Shown: piece by piece, positions 9,314-19,448 of the stretch
Position numbering within the stretch: the stretch's first letter is position 1
How the letters are laid out: each line of letters opens with the position of its first letter
Assembly (NCBI GenBank): GCA_029263335.1
Contig: JAJCXS010000092.1
Location: 1 to 42,133, forward strand
Origin: Acidobacteriota bacterium
Lineage (GTDB): Bacteria > Acidobacteriota > UBA890 > WLXD01
Length of the DNA stretch: 42,133 nucleotides
Reading direction: 5' to 3'
The notes under the pieces: model-generated
The model's input: the letters and a program-made list of their open reading frames with translations, nothing else
The model's database searches: none
Told to the model about the DNA's origin: nothing
Translations under genes and position numbers: made by a program

Positions 9314-10017
9314 GAGCGAAGCGGCAGAGTTTGCCCATGGTGGCTGGACTGCTGGTGGCGGGGGCGTTGGCCGCGGTCACCCCCACGGTTGCCGCACAGG
9401 AGGCGGCGAGCCTTGATCCCAGGCTCGAGGCGGTGATCGGCTTCTACACCGGGACGACCGGCCAGGTGGACGATGCGCGGGCGCACGAACTGCTGCTCGA
9501 GGCGGCTGGCGACGGCGATGCCTTGTCGCAGATGTGGCTGGCGCGATGCTATTCACGCGGCCGCATGCTGTTCGAGCGAGATCAGGCCCGCGCGCGCGAG
9601 CTGGCTGCCGAAGTGATCGACGAGGTGCGGGCGCTTGCCGAGCAAGACTCCGGCGCGGCGGCTTTTCTCATGGGCACTGCACACGCGGAGGCGCTCGGAG
9701 TTGAAGAGGATCTCGGGCGGGCGATTCACTGGTACTTCCGCGCCGCGGGGCTGGGCGATGTGCTCGCCCAGCACAATCTCGGCAATGCCTATCGGCGTGG
9801 CAACGGCGTGATTCAGGACGCGGTCATGGCAGCCTATTGGTACCGCCAGTCGGCCCGTCAAGGGGACGCGCTCACAGCCTTCTGGCTCGGGCAGATGTAC
9901 GAGCGTGGTGAGGGCGTGACCCAAAGCCGGGAGGAGGCGCTGCGTTGGTACCGCGAGGGCGCCAGCCGAGGCAACACGCGAGCCATTGACGCCCTGGCGG
10001 AACTGGAGGGTCAGTAG
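9310..10017 (+). CDS. Exported Sel1-like repeat protein
   Basis: The product is 235 residues with a signal peptide (VAGLLVAGALAAVTPTVAAQ, cleavage near residue 29). Several Sel1-like repeats follow, each about 36 residues. The clearest are AIHWYFRAAGLGDVLAQHNL, AAYWYRQSARQGDALTAFWL and ALRWYREGASRGNTRA, with linkers such as GNAYRRGNGVIQD. Sel1 repeats form alpha-solenoids that scaffold protein contacts; no enzyme motif is present. The ATG overlaps the rsgA stop and is preceded by AAAGGG. A longer reading from 9103 would overlap most of the rsgA 3' end and is not credible. The partner and role are unknown. Confidence 0.85.
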   Translation: MRAKRQSLPMVAGLLVAGALAAVTPTVAAQEAASLDPRLEAVIGFYTGTTGQVDDARAHELLLEAAGDGDALSQMWLARCYSRGRMLFERDQARARELAAEVIDEVRALAEQDSGAAAFLMGTAHAEALGVEEDLGRAIHWYFRAAGLGDVLAQHNLGNAYRRGNGVIQDAVMAAYWYRQSARQGDALTAFWLGQMYERGEGVTQSREEALRWYREGASRGNTRAIDALAELEGQ

Positions 10018-10184
10018 CCACGACAACGGCCGTACTGGCGCCGAGATGCGCGTCTGAGTACCGTGTTGAGCACCGACAACTCATCCCCGCCTATTGCCGC
10101 ACTCGTTTTCGACACTCATGCCTGCGATGGGCCTGTGAACGCCGCCGCGCGTTCAACCTGTCTGCCATTGACTGGAGTTTGGAT

Positions 10185-10898
10185 ATGACTTTGCGATCAA
10201 AGTGGGGTGCTGCGCTCGGCGCACTGGCCCTGATAGTTGCCGTAGCGAGCCCTCTGAGCGCCATCGCTCAGGAGTCTATTCTCGACGACCCCGCGCGGCC
10301 CGAGGGCGAGCGCGAACGCGATGCCGGCAGCAAGCCGCTCGACGTGTACTCCTTCTGGGGTATCGAGTCCGGGATGACCGTGCTCGACCTCATGCCGGGT
10401 CGTGGATACAACACGTACATTCTGACGAACCTCGTCGGCGAGTCCGGGAAGGTCTTCACGGGCCCTGACCGCCAGGGTCGTGATGGCAACATGATTCTCG
10501 CCCCGCGCCTGGAAGCGAGTCCGCTGAGCAACGTAGAACTCGTTGCCGATGGCGCAGCCGGCGTCGCAGCGGAGAGCCTCGACGTGATCGTCACGGTACG
10601 CAACATGCACGATGTGATCGATGACGCCCCCGAGCTGCTCGCCGCCTGCATGGCCGCATTGAAGCCTGGCGGCATCCTCGGTGTGGTCGACGCGCGCACC
10701 AACCTGGAGGGTTTCGACAGCAGCACCCACCGCATCAACCAGAAGATGATGGTCGAGATGATCACCGGCGCCGGATTCGTGCTGATGGAGTCGTCCGAGA
10801 TGCTTGCCAACCCCGACGACGACTTCTCCAAGTGGGAAGGCATGGGCAACCGGGTGGAGACCGATCGGATGGTGCTGAAGTTCCAGAAGGAGAGCTAA
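10185..10898 (+). CDS. Exported methyltransferase-like protein (COG4798-type)
   Basis: The 237-residue product starts with a convincing signal peptide (GALALIVAVASPLSAIAQ, cleavage after A28). It then shows a Rossmann-type SAM-binding motif, VLDLMPGRG, at residues 66-74. An acidic/methyl motif region follows (LDVIVTVRNMHDV), with a post-motif LKPGGILGVVDAR. The stretch DDPARPEGERERDAGSKPLD before motif I is typical of the predicted-methyltransferase family COG4798, many members of which carry signal peptides. GGAG lies eight bases before ATG; a TTG two codons earlier is less likely. SAM is not expected in the periplasm, so the real ligand and reaction are open questions. Confidence 0.8.
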   Translation: MTLRSKWGAALGALALIVAVASPLSAIAQESILDDPARPEGERERDAGSKPLDVYSFWGIESGMTVLDLMPGRGYNTYILTNLVGESGKVFTGPDRQGRDGNMILAPRLEASPLSNVELVADGAAGVAAESLDVIVTVRNMHDVIDDAPELLAACMAALKPGGILGVVDARTNLEGFDSSTHRINQKMMVEMITGAGFVLMESSEMLANPDDDFSKWEGMGNRVETDRMVLKFQKES

Positions 10899-10921
10899 GA
10901 GTCCCCAATTCTCGACAGATC

Positions 10922-10958
10922 AGGCCCGGGCTCGGTCGATGATGGCCGTCCCGGGCCT
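10922..10958 (+). terminator. Terminator-like hairpin after the methyltransferase gene
   Basis: AGGCCCGGG (10922-10930) pairs perfectly with CCCGGGCCT (10950-10958). Inside the loop CGGTC can pair with GGCCG and extend the structure. Only TTT follows, so rho-independent termination is plausible but the T-tract is weak. It separates the methyltransferase gene from the mutase operon. Confidence 0.6.
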
Positions 10959-11062
10959 TTCCGCGTGCTGGCCAGGATTCAGCTGCGAAGGAGTGACGGC
11001 CGTCGCCCAGCGAAGGGCTGCGGTAGAGTTTGAGTCTCCCCCCAAGCCCTGAAGGGTTGCCT

Positions 11063-14000
11063 ATGACCGACCCGCTCAAGCCATACAAGCCAGACCATCA
11101 CGTTCGCATCGTCACAGCAGCATCGCTGTTCGATGGCCACGATGCCGCCATCAACATCATGCGGCGGATTCTGCAGGCGTCGGGTGCGGAGGTTATCCAT
11201 CTAGGCCACAATCGTTCGGTGGCCGAGGTCGTCGACTGCGCCATTCAAGAAGATGCGCAGGCGATTGCGATGACCTCGTATCAGGGCGGCCACGTCGAGT
11301 ACCTCAAGTACATGCTCGACCTGCTGCGTGAGCGTGGCGCCGAACGCATCAAGATCTTCGCGGGCGGCGGCGGCACCATCCTCCCGGCAGAGGTGGAAGA
11401 ACTGCACGAGTACGGCATTGCCCGCGTGTACTCGCCCGATGATGGCCGCGAGCTGGGGCTCCAGGGGATGATCAACGACCTGCTTCGTCAGGCCGACTTC
11501 GCCACCGTCGGTCCGTCGCTGAACGGACACCTGGCGGCCCTGCCCGAGAAGCGGCCGCGGATCATCGCGCAGGCCATTTCCATGGCGGAGAACTATCCCG
11601 AGGCGGAGGCCGAACTCGCGACGGCACTCGCCGCATTGACCAAGGATCACGAGGTCCCCGTGCTCGGCATCACGGGTCCCGGCGGGGCCGGCAAGTCATC
11701 GCTGGTTGATGAACTCGTGCGGCGTTTTTTGCTCGATTTTCAAGACAAGAGCGTGGCCGTGATTTCGGTCGATCCGTCCAAGCGCAAGACTGGCGGAGCC
11801 TTGCTCGGCGATCGCATCCGCATGAACGCCATCGACTCCGAGCGCGTGTACATGCGCTCGCTGGCGACACGTCAGTCCAATCTGGCGCTGTCCAAGCACG
11901 TGCGCCAGGCACTCGATATTTGCAAGGCGGCGCAGTTCGATCTGATCATCCTCGAGACCTCCGGGATCGGGCAGTCGGATACCGAGATCGTCGATCACTC
12001 GGATGTTGCCCTGTACGTGATGACCGCCGAGTACGGTGCGGCCACGCAGCTCGAGAAGATCGACATGTTGGACTTCGCCGACATGATCGCGATCAACAAG
12101 TTCGATAAGCGCGGCTCGCTGGATGCGCTGCGCGATGTGCGCAAGCAGTTCAAACGAAACCACCAGTTGTTTGAGGCGGGCGACGACGAGGTGCCGGTGT
12201 ACGGCACCATCGCGTCGCAGTTCAACGACCCCGGCACCAATCAGATCTATACGGCCGTCCTCAAGATGGTGGCGGAAAAGACCGGCGCACCGCTCGATCC
12301 CGATCTTGAACTGGCCACCGGAGACAGCTCGAAGGCTCAGGTGATTCCCGCCGATCGGACGCGCTACCTGGCCGAGATCGCCGACAACAGCGCGCGCTAT
12401 GACAAGTTCGTCGCCCAGCAGTCGTCGATCGCGAGCAGCATGTACCAGCTTCGTGGCGCCATCGAGGAGACCAAGAAACCGGCCGAGGGGCGTCGTCGCG
12501 GCGACCTAGAGTCCGCGATCGCCATGGGCGAGCGAGCCGAGATGTCCGACGAGCAGGGCGACATGGTGCGCGAGCTGATCGATCTGTACAACGCGCGCGA
12601 GGAGCAGCTGGATCCCGAAGCCCGCCGCCTACTGCGTGCCTGGCCAGCGACCGTCGAACGTTATCGAGCCGACGTGTATCGCTACACGGTGCGTGACCGC
12701 GAGATCGAACGCAGCATGTTCACCGAGTCGCTTTCGCGTCTGCGGATTCCTAAGATCTCGTTGCCTCGCTACCGCGACTGGGGCGACATTCTGCGCTGGC
12801 TGCTCACCGAGAACCTGCCCGGCGAGTTTCCCTACGCCGCGGGCGTATTCCCGTTGAAGCGTACCGGCGAAGAGGACCCGACCCGGATGTTCGCCGGCGA
12901 GGGCGGTCCCGAACGCACCAACCGGCGCTTCCATTACGTTTCGGCGGGCATGCCCGCGAAACGCCTGTCGACCGCGTTCGACTCCGTGACACTGTATGGC
13001 GAAGATCCCGATCGGCGACCGGACATCTACGGCAAGGTCGGTAATTCGGGCGTTTCCGTAGCCACGCTCGACGATGCCAAAAAGCTGTACTCCGGCTTCA
13101 ATTTGGCCGACCCGGCGACCTCCGTGTCGATGACCATCAACGGTCCGGCACCGATGGTCCTGGCCTTCTTTCTCAATGCCGCGATTGACCAGCAGTGCGA
13201 GCTCCACATCCAGCGCGAAGGCCTCGAGGACGAGGTGGAGAAGAAGATCGCAGCGCATTATGCCGATCTGGGCGTGGAACGTCCGGCGTACCAAGGCGAG
13301 CTGCCCGAGGGCAATGACGGCTTGGGGCTAAGGCTTCTCGGCGTAACCGGAGATCAGGTCCTCGAGGGCGAGGTCTACGACCGCATCCGTGCGGACACGC
13401 TCAAGGTGGTTCGCGGCACCGTCCAGGCCGACATTCTCAAGGAAGACCAGGCGCAGAACACCTGCATCTTCTCTACCGAGTTCGCGCTGCGGCTGATGGG
13501 TGACGTGCAAGAGCATTTCATCGACAACGGCGTGCGCAACTTCTACTCGGTGTCGATCTCCGGGTACCACATCGCCGAGGCGGGGGCGAACCCGATCACC
13601 CAGCTGGCGTTGACGCTCTCGAACGGGTTCACCTACGTCGAGTACTACCTGTCGCGCGGCATGCACATCGACGACTTCGCGCCCAACCTGTCGTTCTTCT
13701 TTTCCAACGGCATGGACCCCGAATACTCGGTAATGGGGCGGGTCGCACGCCGGATCTGGGCCAAAGCGATGCGCGACGTCTACGGCGGCAACAATCGCGC
13801 GCAGAAGCTCAAATACCACATCCAGACGTCGGGCCGGTCGCTGCACGCGCAGGAGATCGCCTTCAACGACATTCGCACCACGTTGCAGGCGCTGTACGCA
13901 ATCTACGACAACTGCAATTCGCTCCATACCAACGCCTACGACGAGGCCATCACCACCCCGACGGAAGAGAGCGTCCGCCGCGCCCTGGCGATTCAGCTCA

Positions 14001-14512
14001 TCATCAACAAAGAGCTGGGTCTGGCCAAGAATGAGAACCCTCTGCAGGGTGGTTTCGCGATCGAGGATCTCACCGAATTGGTCGAACAGGCGGTGTTGAC
14101 CGAGTTCCGCAGTATCTCGGAACGTGGCGGCGTGCTGGGCGCCATGGAGCGCATGTATCAGCGCTCCAAGATCCAGGAGGAGTCGCTCTACTACGAGCAC
14201 CGTAAGCACTCCGGCGAGTTGCCCGTGGTGGGCGTGAACACCTTCCTCGATGCCGACGGCTCCCCCACAGTTCTGCCCGCTGAGGTAATACGTTCCGACG
14301 AGCACGAGAAGGAATACGCGATTGCCTCGCGTGGGCACTTCCAGGAACGCAATGCGGCGCGCACCGACGACGCGCTGCGCGACCTGCAGCAGTCCGCCGT
14401 TGAGCGGGGTAACGTCTTCGCGGTGCTGATGGAGGCTGCCAAGGTCTGTTCGCTGGGGCAGATGACCAGCGCTCTGTATGCTGTCGGAGGGCAGTACCGG
14501 CGCAACATGTAA
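11063..14512 (+). CDS. icmF: Fused isobutyryl-CoA mutase (IcmF)
   Basis: IcmF interconverts isobutyryl-CoA and n-butyryl-CoA (some members act on isovaleryl-/pivalyl-CoA) using adenosylcobalamin, with its G-protein chaperone fused in the middle. The 1149-residue protein has the three expected parts. The B12-binding domain carries DGHD at 24-27 (H26 lower ligand). The MeaI-type GTPase shows GPGGAGKSS at 205-213 and NKFD at 345-348. The mutase barrel follows from about residue 560. Diagnostic residues point to isobutyryl-CoA: F596 in YAAGVF stands where methylmalonyl-CoA mutase has Tyr, and Q798 in KEDQAQNT where it has Arg. GAAGGG precedes ATG 11063. The protein is slightly longer than typical IcmF (about 1090), with an insertion near 720-770. 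Confidence 0.95.
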   Translation: MTDPLKPYKPDHHVRIVTAASLFDGHDAAINIMRRILQASGAEVIHLGHNRSVAEVVDCAIQEDAQAIAMTSYQGGHVEYLKYMLDLLRERGAERIKIFAGGGGTILPAEVEELHEYGIARVYSPDDGRELGLQGMINDLLRQADFATVGPSLNGHLAALPEKRPRIIAQAISMAENYPEAEAELATALAALTKDHEVPVLGITGPGGAGKSSLVDELVRRFLLDFQDKSVAVISVDPSKRKTGGALLGDRIRMNAIDSERVYMRSLATRQSNLALSKHVRQALDICKAAQFDLIILETSGIGQSDTEIVDHSDVALYVMTAEYGAATQLEKIDMLDFADMIAINKFDKRGSLDALRDVRKQFKRNHQLFEAGDDEVPVYGTIASQFNDPGTNQIYTAVLKMVAEKTGAPLDPDLELATGDSSKAQVIPADRTRYLAEIADNSARYDKFVAQQSSIASSMYQLRGAIEETKKPAEGRRRGDLESAIAMGERAEMSDEQGDMVRELIDLYNAREEQLDPEARRLLRAWPATVERYRADVYRYTVRDREIERSMFTESLSRLRIPKISLPRYRDWGDILRWLLTENLPGEFPYAAGVFPLKRTGEEDPTRMFAGEGGPERTNRRFHYVSAGMPAKRLSTAFDSVTLYGEDPDRRPDIYGKVGNSGVSVATLDDAKKLYSGFNLADPATSVSMTINGPAPMVLAFFLNAAIDQQCELHIQREGLEDEVEKKIAAHYADLGVERPAYQGELPEGNDGLGLRLLGVTGDQVLEGEVYDRIRADTLKVVRGTVQADILKEDQAQNTCIFSTEFALRLMGDVQEHFIDNGVRNFYSVSISGYHIAEAGANPITQLALTLSNGFTYVEYYLSRGMHIDDFAPNLSFFFSNGMDPEYSVMGRVARRIWAKAMRDVYGGNNRAQKLKYHIQTSGRSLHAQEIAFNDIRTTLQALYAIYDNCNSLHTNAYDEAITTPTEESVRRALAIQLIINKELGLAKNENPLQGGFAIEDLTELVEQAVLTEFRSISERGGVLGAMERMYQRSKIQEESLYYEHRKHSGELPVVGVNTFLDADGSPTVLPAEVIRSDEHEKEYAIASRGHFQERNAARTDDALRDLQQSAVERGNVFAVLMEAAKVCSLGQMTSALYAVGGQYRRNM

Positions 14513-14541
14513 AGGGCGATCGGGCTGACTCCTGGAGCCCC

Positions 14542-15885
14542 GTGAACGACATCGCCCAGAAGAACTCGGTGCCCGAGACCGCTCCCCGGGGAAGCGTGAG
14601 CTTCCGCGCGGCGCTGGGTGCCTGGGTGACAATCGCCGCCTACAGCCTTGGCGGGCCCGCAGGCCAGATTGCGGTGATGCACCGGGTGCTGGTTGAAGAG
14701 AAGCGCTGGCTTTCCGAACGTCGGTTCCTGCACGCGCTCAACTACTGCATGCTGCTGCCGGGGCCCGAAGCGCAGCAGCTGGCGACCTACTCAGGCTGGC
14801 TGTTGCACGGCTGGCGCGGAGGGCTGACCGCGGGTCTGCTGTTCATTCTGCCCGGCTTCGCGTCGATCCTCGTGCTGAGCGTGCTGTATGTGAGGTTCAT
14901 CGACTTTGCGCTGGTAGCGGCGCTGTTCTACGGTCTCAAGCCCGCCGTGATGGCGGTCGTGATCGCCGCCCTGCTACGCATCGGCAGTCGCGCCCTGCGC
15001 GGGTGGCCCGCGGTAGCCATCGCTGCGGCCGCCTTTGTGGCCATCTTCTTCTTCGCGGTGCCGTTCCCGACCATCGTGATTGCCGCCGCGGTGTCGGGGT
15101 TGCTGGCGGCCCGGGTCGGGATCGCGGCGCACGATTCCATGGACCAGGAACCGCTGGAGGCCGTGGCGCCGCCAGCCTCGCGGACGCTGACGGTTGTGGC
15201 TACCTGGTTGGCGATCTGGCTCGTTCCGCTGGGCGCGCTCATCGCCGCCCTGGGCGCCGACAGTATTTTCGTGCGGCTGGGCACCTTTTTTTCGCGGGCG
15301 GCACTGGTCACCTTCGGCGGTGCGTACGCCGTACTCGCCTACGTGGCCCAGGAAGCGGTGCTGGTGCAGGGCTGGCTGCAGCCAGGCGAGATGCTCGATG
15401 GTCTGGGCATGGCGGAGACAACTCCCGGGCCACTCATTCAGGTGGTGCAGTTTGTCGGTTTCATGGGCGCCTATCGAGATGGCGCCGGCATGGACCCGAT
15501 CCTCGCCGCCGTGCTCGGGTCGATGCTGGTGACCTGGATGACCTTTGCTCCGTGCTTCCTGTTCATCTTCGCCGGTGCCCCCTATATCGAGGCACTGCGC
15601 GGCAACCGCACGCTCAGCGACGCCCTGGCAGGTATCACGGCGGCGGTGGTTGGCGTGATCCTCAACCTCGCCGTCTGGTTCGCCATCCAGACCCTCTTCG
15701 GCACGGTTCGGGACGTTGTCTGGGGGCCGTTGCGGCTGATCGTGCCCGAGCTGAGCACGCTCGACGCGGGAGCAGCGGCCATCGCGGTCGGCGCGGCAGT
15801 CGCCCTACTGCGCTTCCGGGCGAACATGCTCTACGTGCTCGGCGGCAGCGTCGCGGCCGGCGCGCTCCTCATGGCCATGCGCTGA
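14542..15885 (+). CDS. chrA: ChrA-family chromate transporter (long-chain form)
   Basis: The product is a 447-residue polytopic membrane protein with two homologous CHR halves. The first has SLGGPAGQIAVMH (35-47) and LLPGPEAQQLATY (71-83). The second has LVTFGGAYAVLAYVAQEAVL and an ETTPGPLIQVVQFVGF motif. These match bidomain ChrA proteins, which export chromate, probably coupled to sulfate or protons. The start is GTG at 14542, preceded by GGAG. The gene sits 29 bases after icmF and 58 bases before the methylmalonyl-CoA mutase gene, same strand, so it is probably co-transcribed. The position inside a B12-mutase operon gives no support for chromate as the physiological substrate; another anion is possible. 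Confidence 0.9.
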   Translation: MNDIAQKNSVPETAPRGSVSFRAALGAWVTIAAYSLGGPAGQIAVMHRVLVEEKRWLSERRFLHALNYCMLLPGPEAQQLATYSGWLLHGWRGGLTAGLLFILPGFASILVLSVLYVRFIDFALVAALFYGLKPAVMAVVIAALLRIGSRALRGWPAVAIAAAAFVAIFFFAVPFPTIVIAAAVSGLLAARVGIAAHDSMDQEPLEAVAPPASRTLTVVATWLAIWLVPLGALIAALGADSIFVRLGTFFSRAALVTFGGAYAVLAYVAQEAVLVQGWLQPGEMLDGLGMAETTPGPLIQVVQFVGFMGAYRDGAGMDPILAAVLGSMLVTWMTFAPCFLFIFAGAPYIEALRGNRTLSDALAGITAAVVGVILNLAVWFAIQTLFGTVRDVVWGPLRLIVPELSTLDAGAAAIAVGAAVALLRFRANMLYVLGGSVAAGALLMAMR

Positions 15886-15943
15886 CGCACCGCTTTCTCG
15901 ATGAGACGGCCAGGGCCGCTTGGGTGACGTAGAATCGCGAGTC

Positions 15944-18004
<2,061 letters not shown>

Positions 18005-18994
18005 GTGAGCGAGCCCGCGGGTCCGGAGTCGGTAGCCGAGCGCATCATCGCGGGCAACCGCAATGCGCTCTCGCAGGCTATTACTCTCATCGAAAGCACT
18101 CGCGAGGCCGATCAGGAGCGCGCCGAAGCTCTGCTCGAGGCGCTCGCCCCGCACGCCGGCGGTAGCCATCGCGTGGGCGTCAGCGGCGTTCCCGGAGTGG
18201 GCAAGAGCACCCTCATCGACAGCCTCGGCTCCTGGCTCGTGGAGCAGGGACATCGCGTCGCCGTACTGGCTGTGGATCCATCATCGACCGTTTCCGGCGG
18301 TAGCATTCTCGGCGACAAGACGCACATGACGCGGCTGGCGAGTCTCGACGACGCCTATATCCGACCCTCGCCCTCGGCGCAGACTCTCGGTGGTGTCGGG
18401 ACGCGCACGCGCGAGGGCATGCTCCTGTGCGAGGCCGCCGGCTACGACATCGTCTTGATCGAGACCGTCGGGGTAGGGCAATCCGAGACGCTGGTCGCCG
18501 AGATGGTCGACACCTTCGTGGTGCTCATGCTCGCCGGCGGTGGTGACGAGCTGCAGGGCATCAAGAAGGGCATCCTCGAACTGGCTGACATCGTTGCGGT
18601 CAACAAGGCCGACGGTGACAACGTGCCCCGCGCCCGCGAGGCGGTGACCGAATACAGCGGTGCGCTGCGTTACTCGCGCCGCGCCGGCGATGCATGGATG
18701 CCCAGAGCCATGCTCAGCAGTGGCCGCACGGGCGAGGGCCTGCCGGAGCTATGGGCGAGCATCGTCGAGCACCGGGCGGCGATCACGGCGAGTGGCGAAC
18801 TGGAGCGACGCCGCCAACGCCAACGACTGAGCTGGATGTGGGGACTGGTCGAGGAGACCCTGCTCCGCGACTTCCGACGTGCCGTCGCCGCTGCGGGCCT
18901 GCTGGCCGCGGTCGAGCAGAAGGTAATCTCCGGCGACCTGACTCCGCGCAGCGCCGCGCGTGAGTTGATGTTCGGCAGCTTCGATACCCCCTGA
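18005..18994 (+). CDS. meaB: MeaB/ArgK-type G-protein chaperone of methylmalonyl-CoA mutase
   Basis: MeaB loads and protects the cobalamin cofactor of methylmalonyl-CoA mutase, using GTP to gate cofactor transfer. The 329-residue protein is the usual length and carries GVPGVGKST at 61-69, the DPSS..SGGSILGDKT segment at 91-106, ETVGVGQSE at 153-161 and NKAD at 200-203. The GTG start lies immediately after the mutase TGA, with GGAGAG about ten bases upstream, so expression is likely coupled. The mutase next door is therefore its probable client; icmF carries its own fused G-domain. Confidence 0.95.
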   Translation: MSEPAGPESVAERIIAGNRNALSQAITLIESTREADQERAEALLEALAPHAGGSHRVGVSGVPGVGKSTLIDSLGSWLVEQGHRVAVLAVDPSSTVSGGSILGDKTHMTRLASLDDAYIRPSPSAQTLGGVGTRTREGMLLCEAAGYDIVLIETVGVGQSETLVAEMVDTFVVLMLAGGGDELQGIKKGILELADIVAVNKADGDNVPRAREAVTEYSGALRYSRRAGDAWMPRAMLSSGRTGEGLPELWASIVEHRAAITASGELERRRQRQRLSWMWGLVEETLLRDFRRAVAAAGLLAAVEQKVISGDLTPRSAARELMFGSFDTP

Positions 18995-19032
18995 CGCGGA
19001 GTCAGCCCGTTCGAACGCGGTTCGATTCTCCC

Positions 19033-19061
19033 TTGACAGAAGGGCTGCTCTCGCCCAAGAT
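19033..19061 (+). promoter_or_regulatory. Predicted sigma-70-type promoter of the padR-permease pair
   Basis: A perfect -35 TTGACA (19033-19038) is followed after 17 bases by CAAGAT (19056-19061), a half-matching -10. Transcription would begin near 19068, inside the repeated operator-like sequence, about 45 bases before the padR start. Confidence 0.6.
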
Positions 19062-19093
19062 CACTAGCAATGCATGTCACTAGCAAAGCTAGT
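19061..19093 (+). promoter_or_regulatory. Operator-like repeats, probable PadR binding site
   Basis: TCACTAGCAA occurs twice in direct orientation (19061-19070 and 19077-19086). The second copy is part of a perfect inverted repeat, ACTAGC-AAA-GCTAGT (19079-19093). The element starts at the -10 box and covers the predicted start site, as expected for a repressor. PadR proteins commonly autoregulate through palindromes; binding here is inferred from position. Confidence 0.55.
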
Positions 19094-19112
19094 AACTATC
19101 AAGGTAATCAAA

Positions 19113-19448
19113 ATGACACGTCACGGACTCGGTGAATTCGAACAGCAGGTGCTTCTGACGATCCTCCGGCTAGGAGGAGAGGCTTATAGCGTCCCCATGG
19201 TGGTGGAGATGGAACAGCGGAGCGGACGCGATGTGTCGCAGGCGGCGGTCTACATCGCGCTGCGGCGACTAGAAGACAAGAAGCTCGTGGCATCGCGCAT
19301 GGTGGGGCCGACCGCGACCGGCAACGCCAAGGAGCGGCGCTACTTCAAGGTCAACGCAGCGGGACGGGAACGACTGGAGGAGTGCAGGCGAACGATGAAC
19401 CGGTTCTGGGAGGGTCTGGACACCGGGGCCGAAGAAGGCACGCGATGA
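19113..19448 (+). CDS. PadR-family transcriptional regulator
   Basis: The 111-residue winged-helix protein has the PadR layout: GEFEQQVLLTILRLGGEAY (helix 1), the recognition region VSQAAVYIALRRLEDKKLVA, and a wing with KERRYFKVNAAGRERL. The short C-terminal helix places it in the small PadR class that accompanies orphan permeases. ATG 19113 was chosen because MTRHGLGEFEQQ is the typical beginning, with AAGG nine bases ahead; an upstream ATG would overlap the operator. The TGA overlaps the permease ATG (ATGA, 19445-19448), so regulator and permease are probably made together and the regulator probably controls this pair. Its inducer is unknown. Confidence 0.9.
   Translation: MTRHGLGEFEQQVLLTILRLGGEAYSVPMVVEMEQRSGRDVSQAAVYIALRRLEDKKLVASRMVGPTATGNAKERRYFKVNAAGRERLEECRRTMNRFWEGLDTGAEEGTR

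Noticed and set aside
10959..11062. Possible cobalamin riboswitch ahead of icmF
   Set aside because: No B12-box or long folded leader can be recognised; only about 100 bases are available after the terminator hairpin.
13328..14632. A 434-codon open frame antisense to icmF and the chrA start
   Set aside because: It is a shadow of the high-GC coding frame: composition is rich in Arg/His/Gly with no recognisable domain, and the opposite frame encodes a well-conserved mutase.
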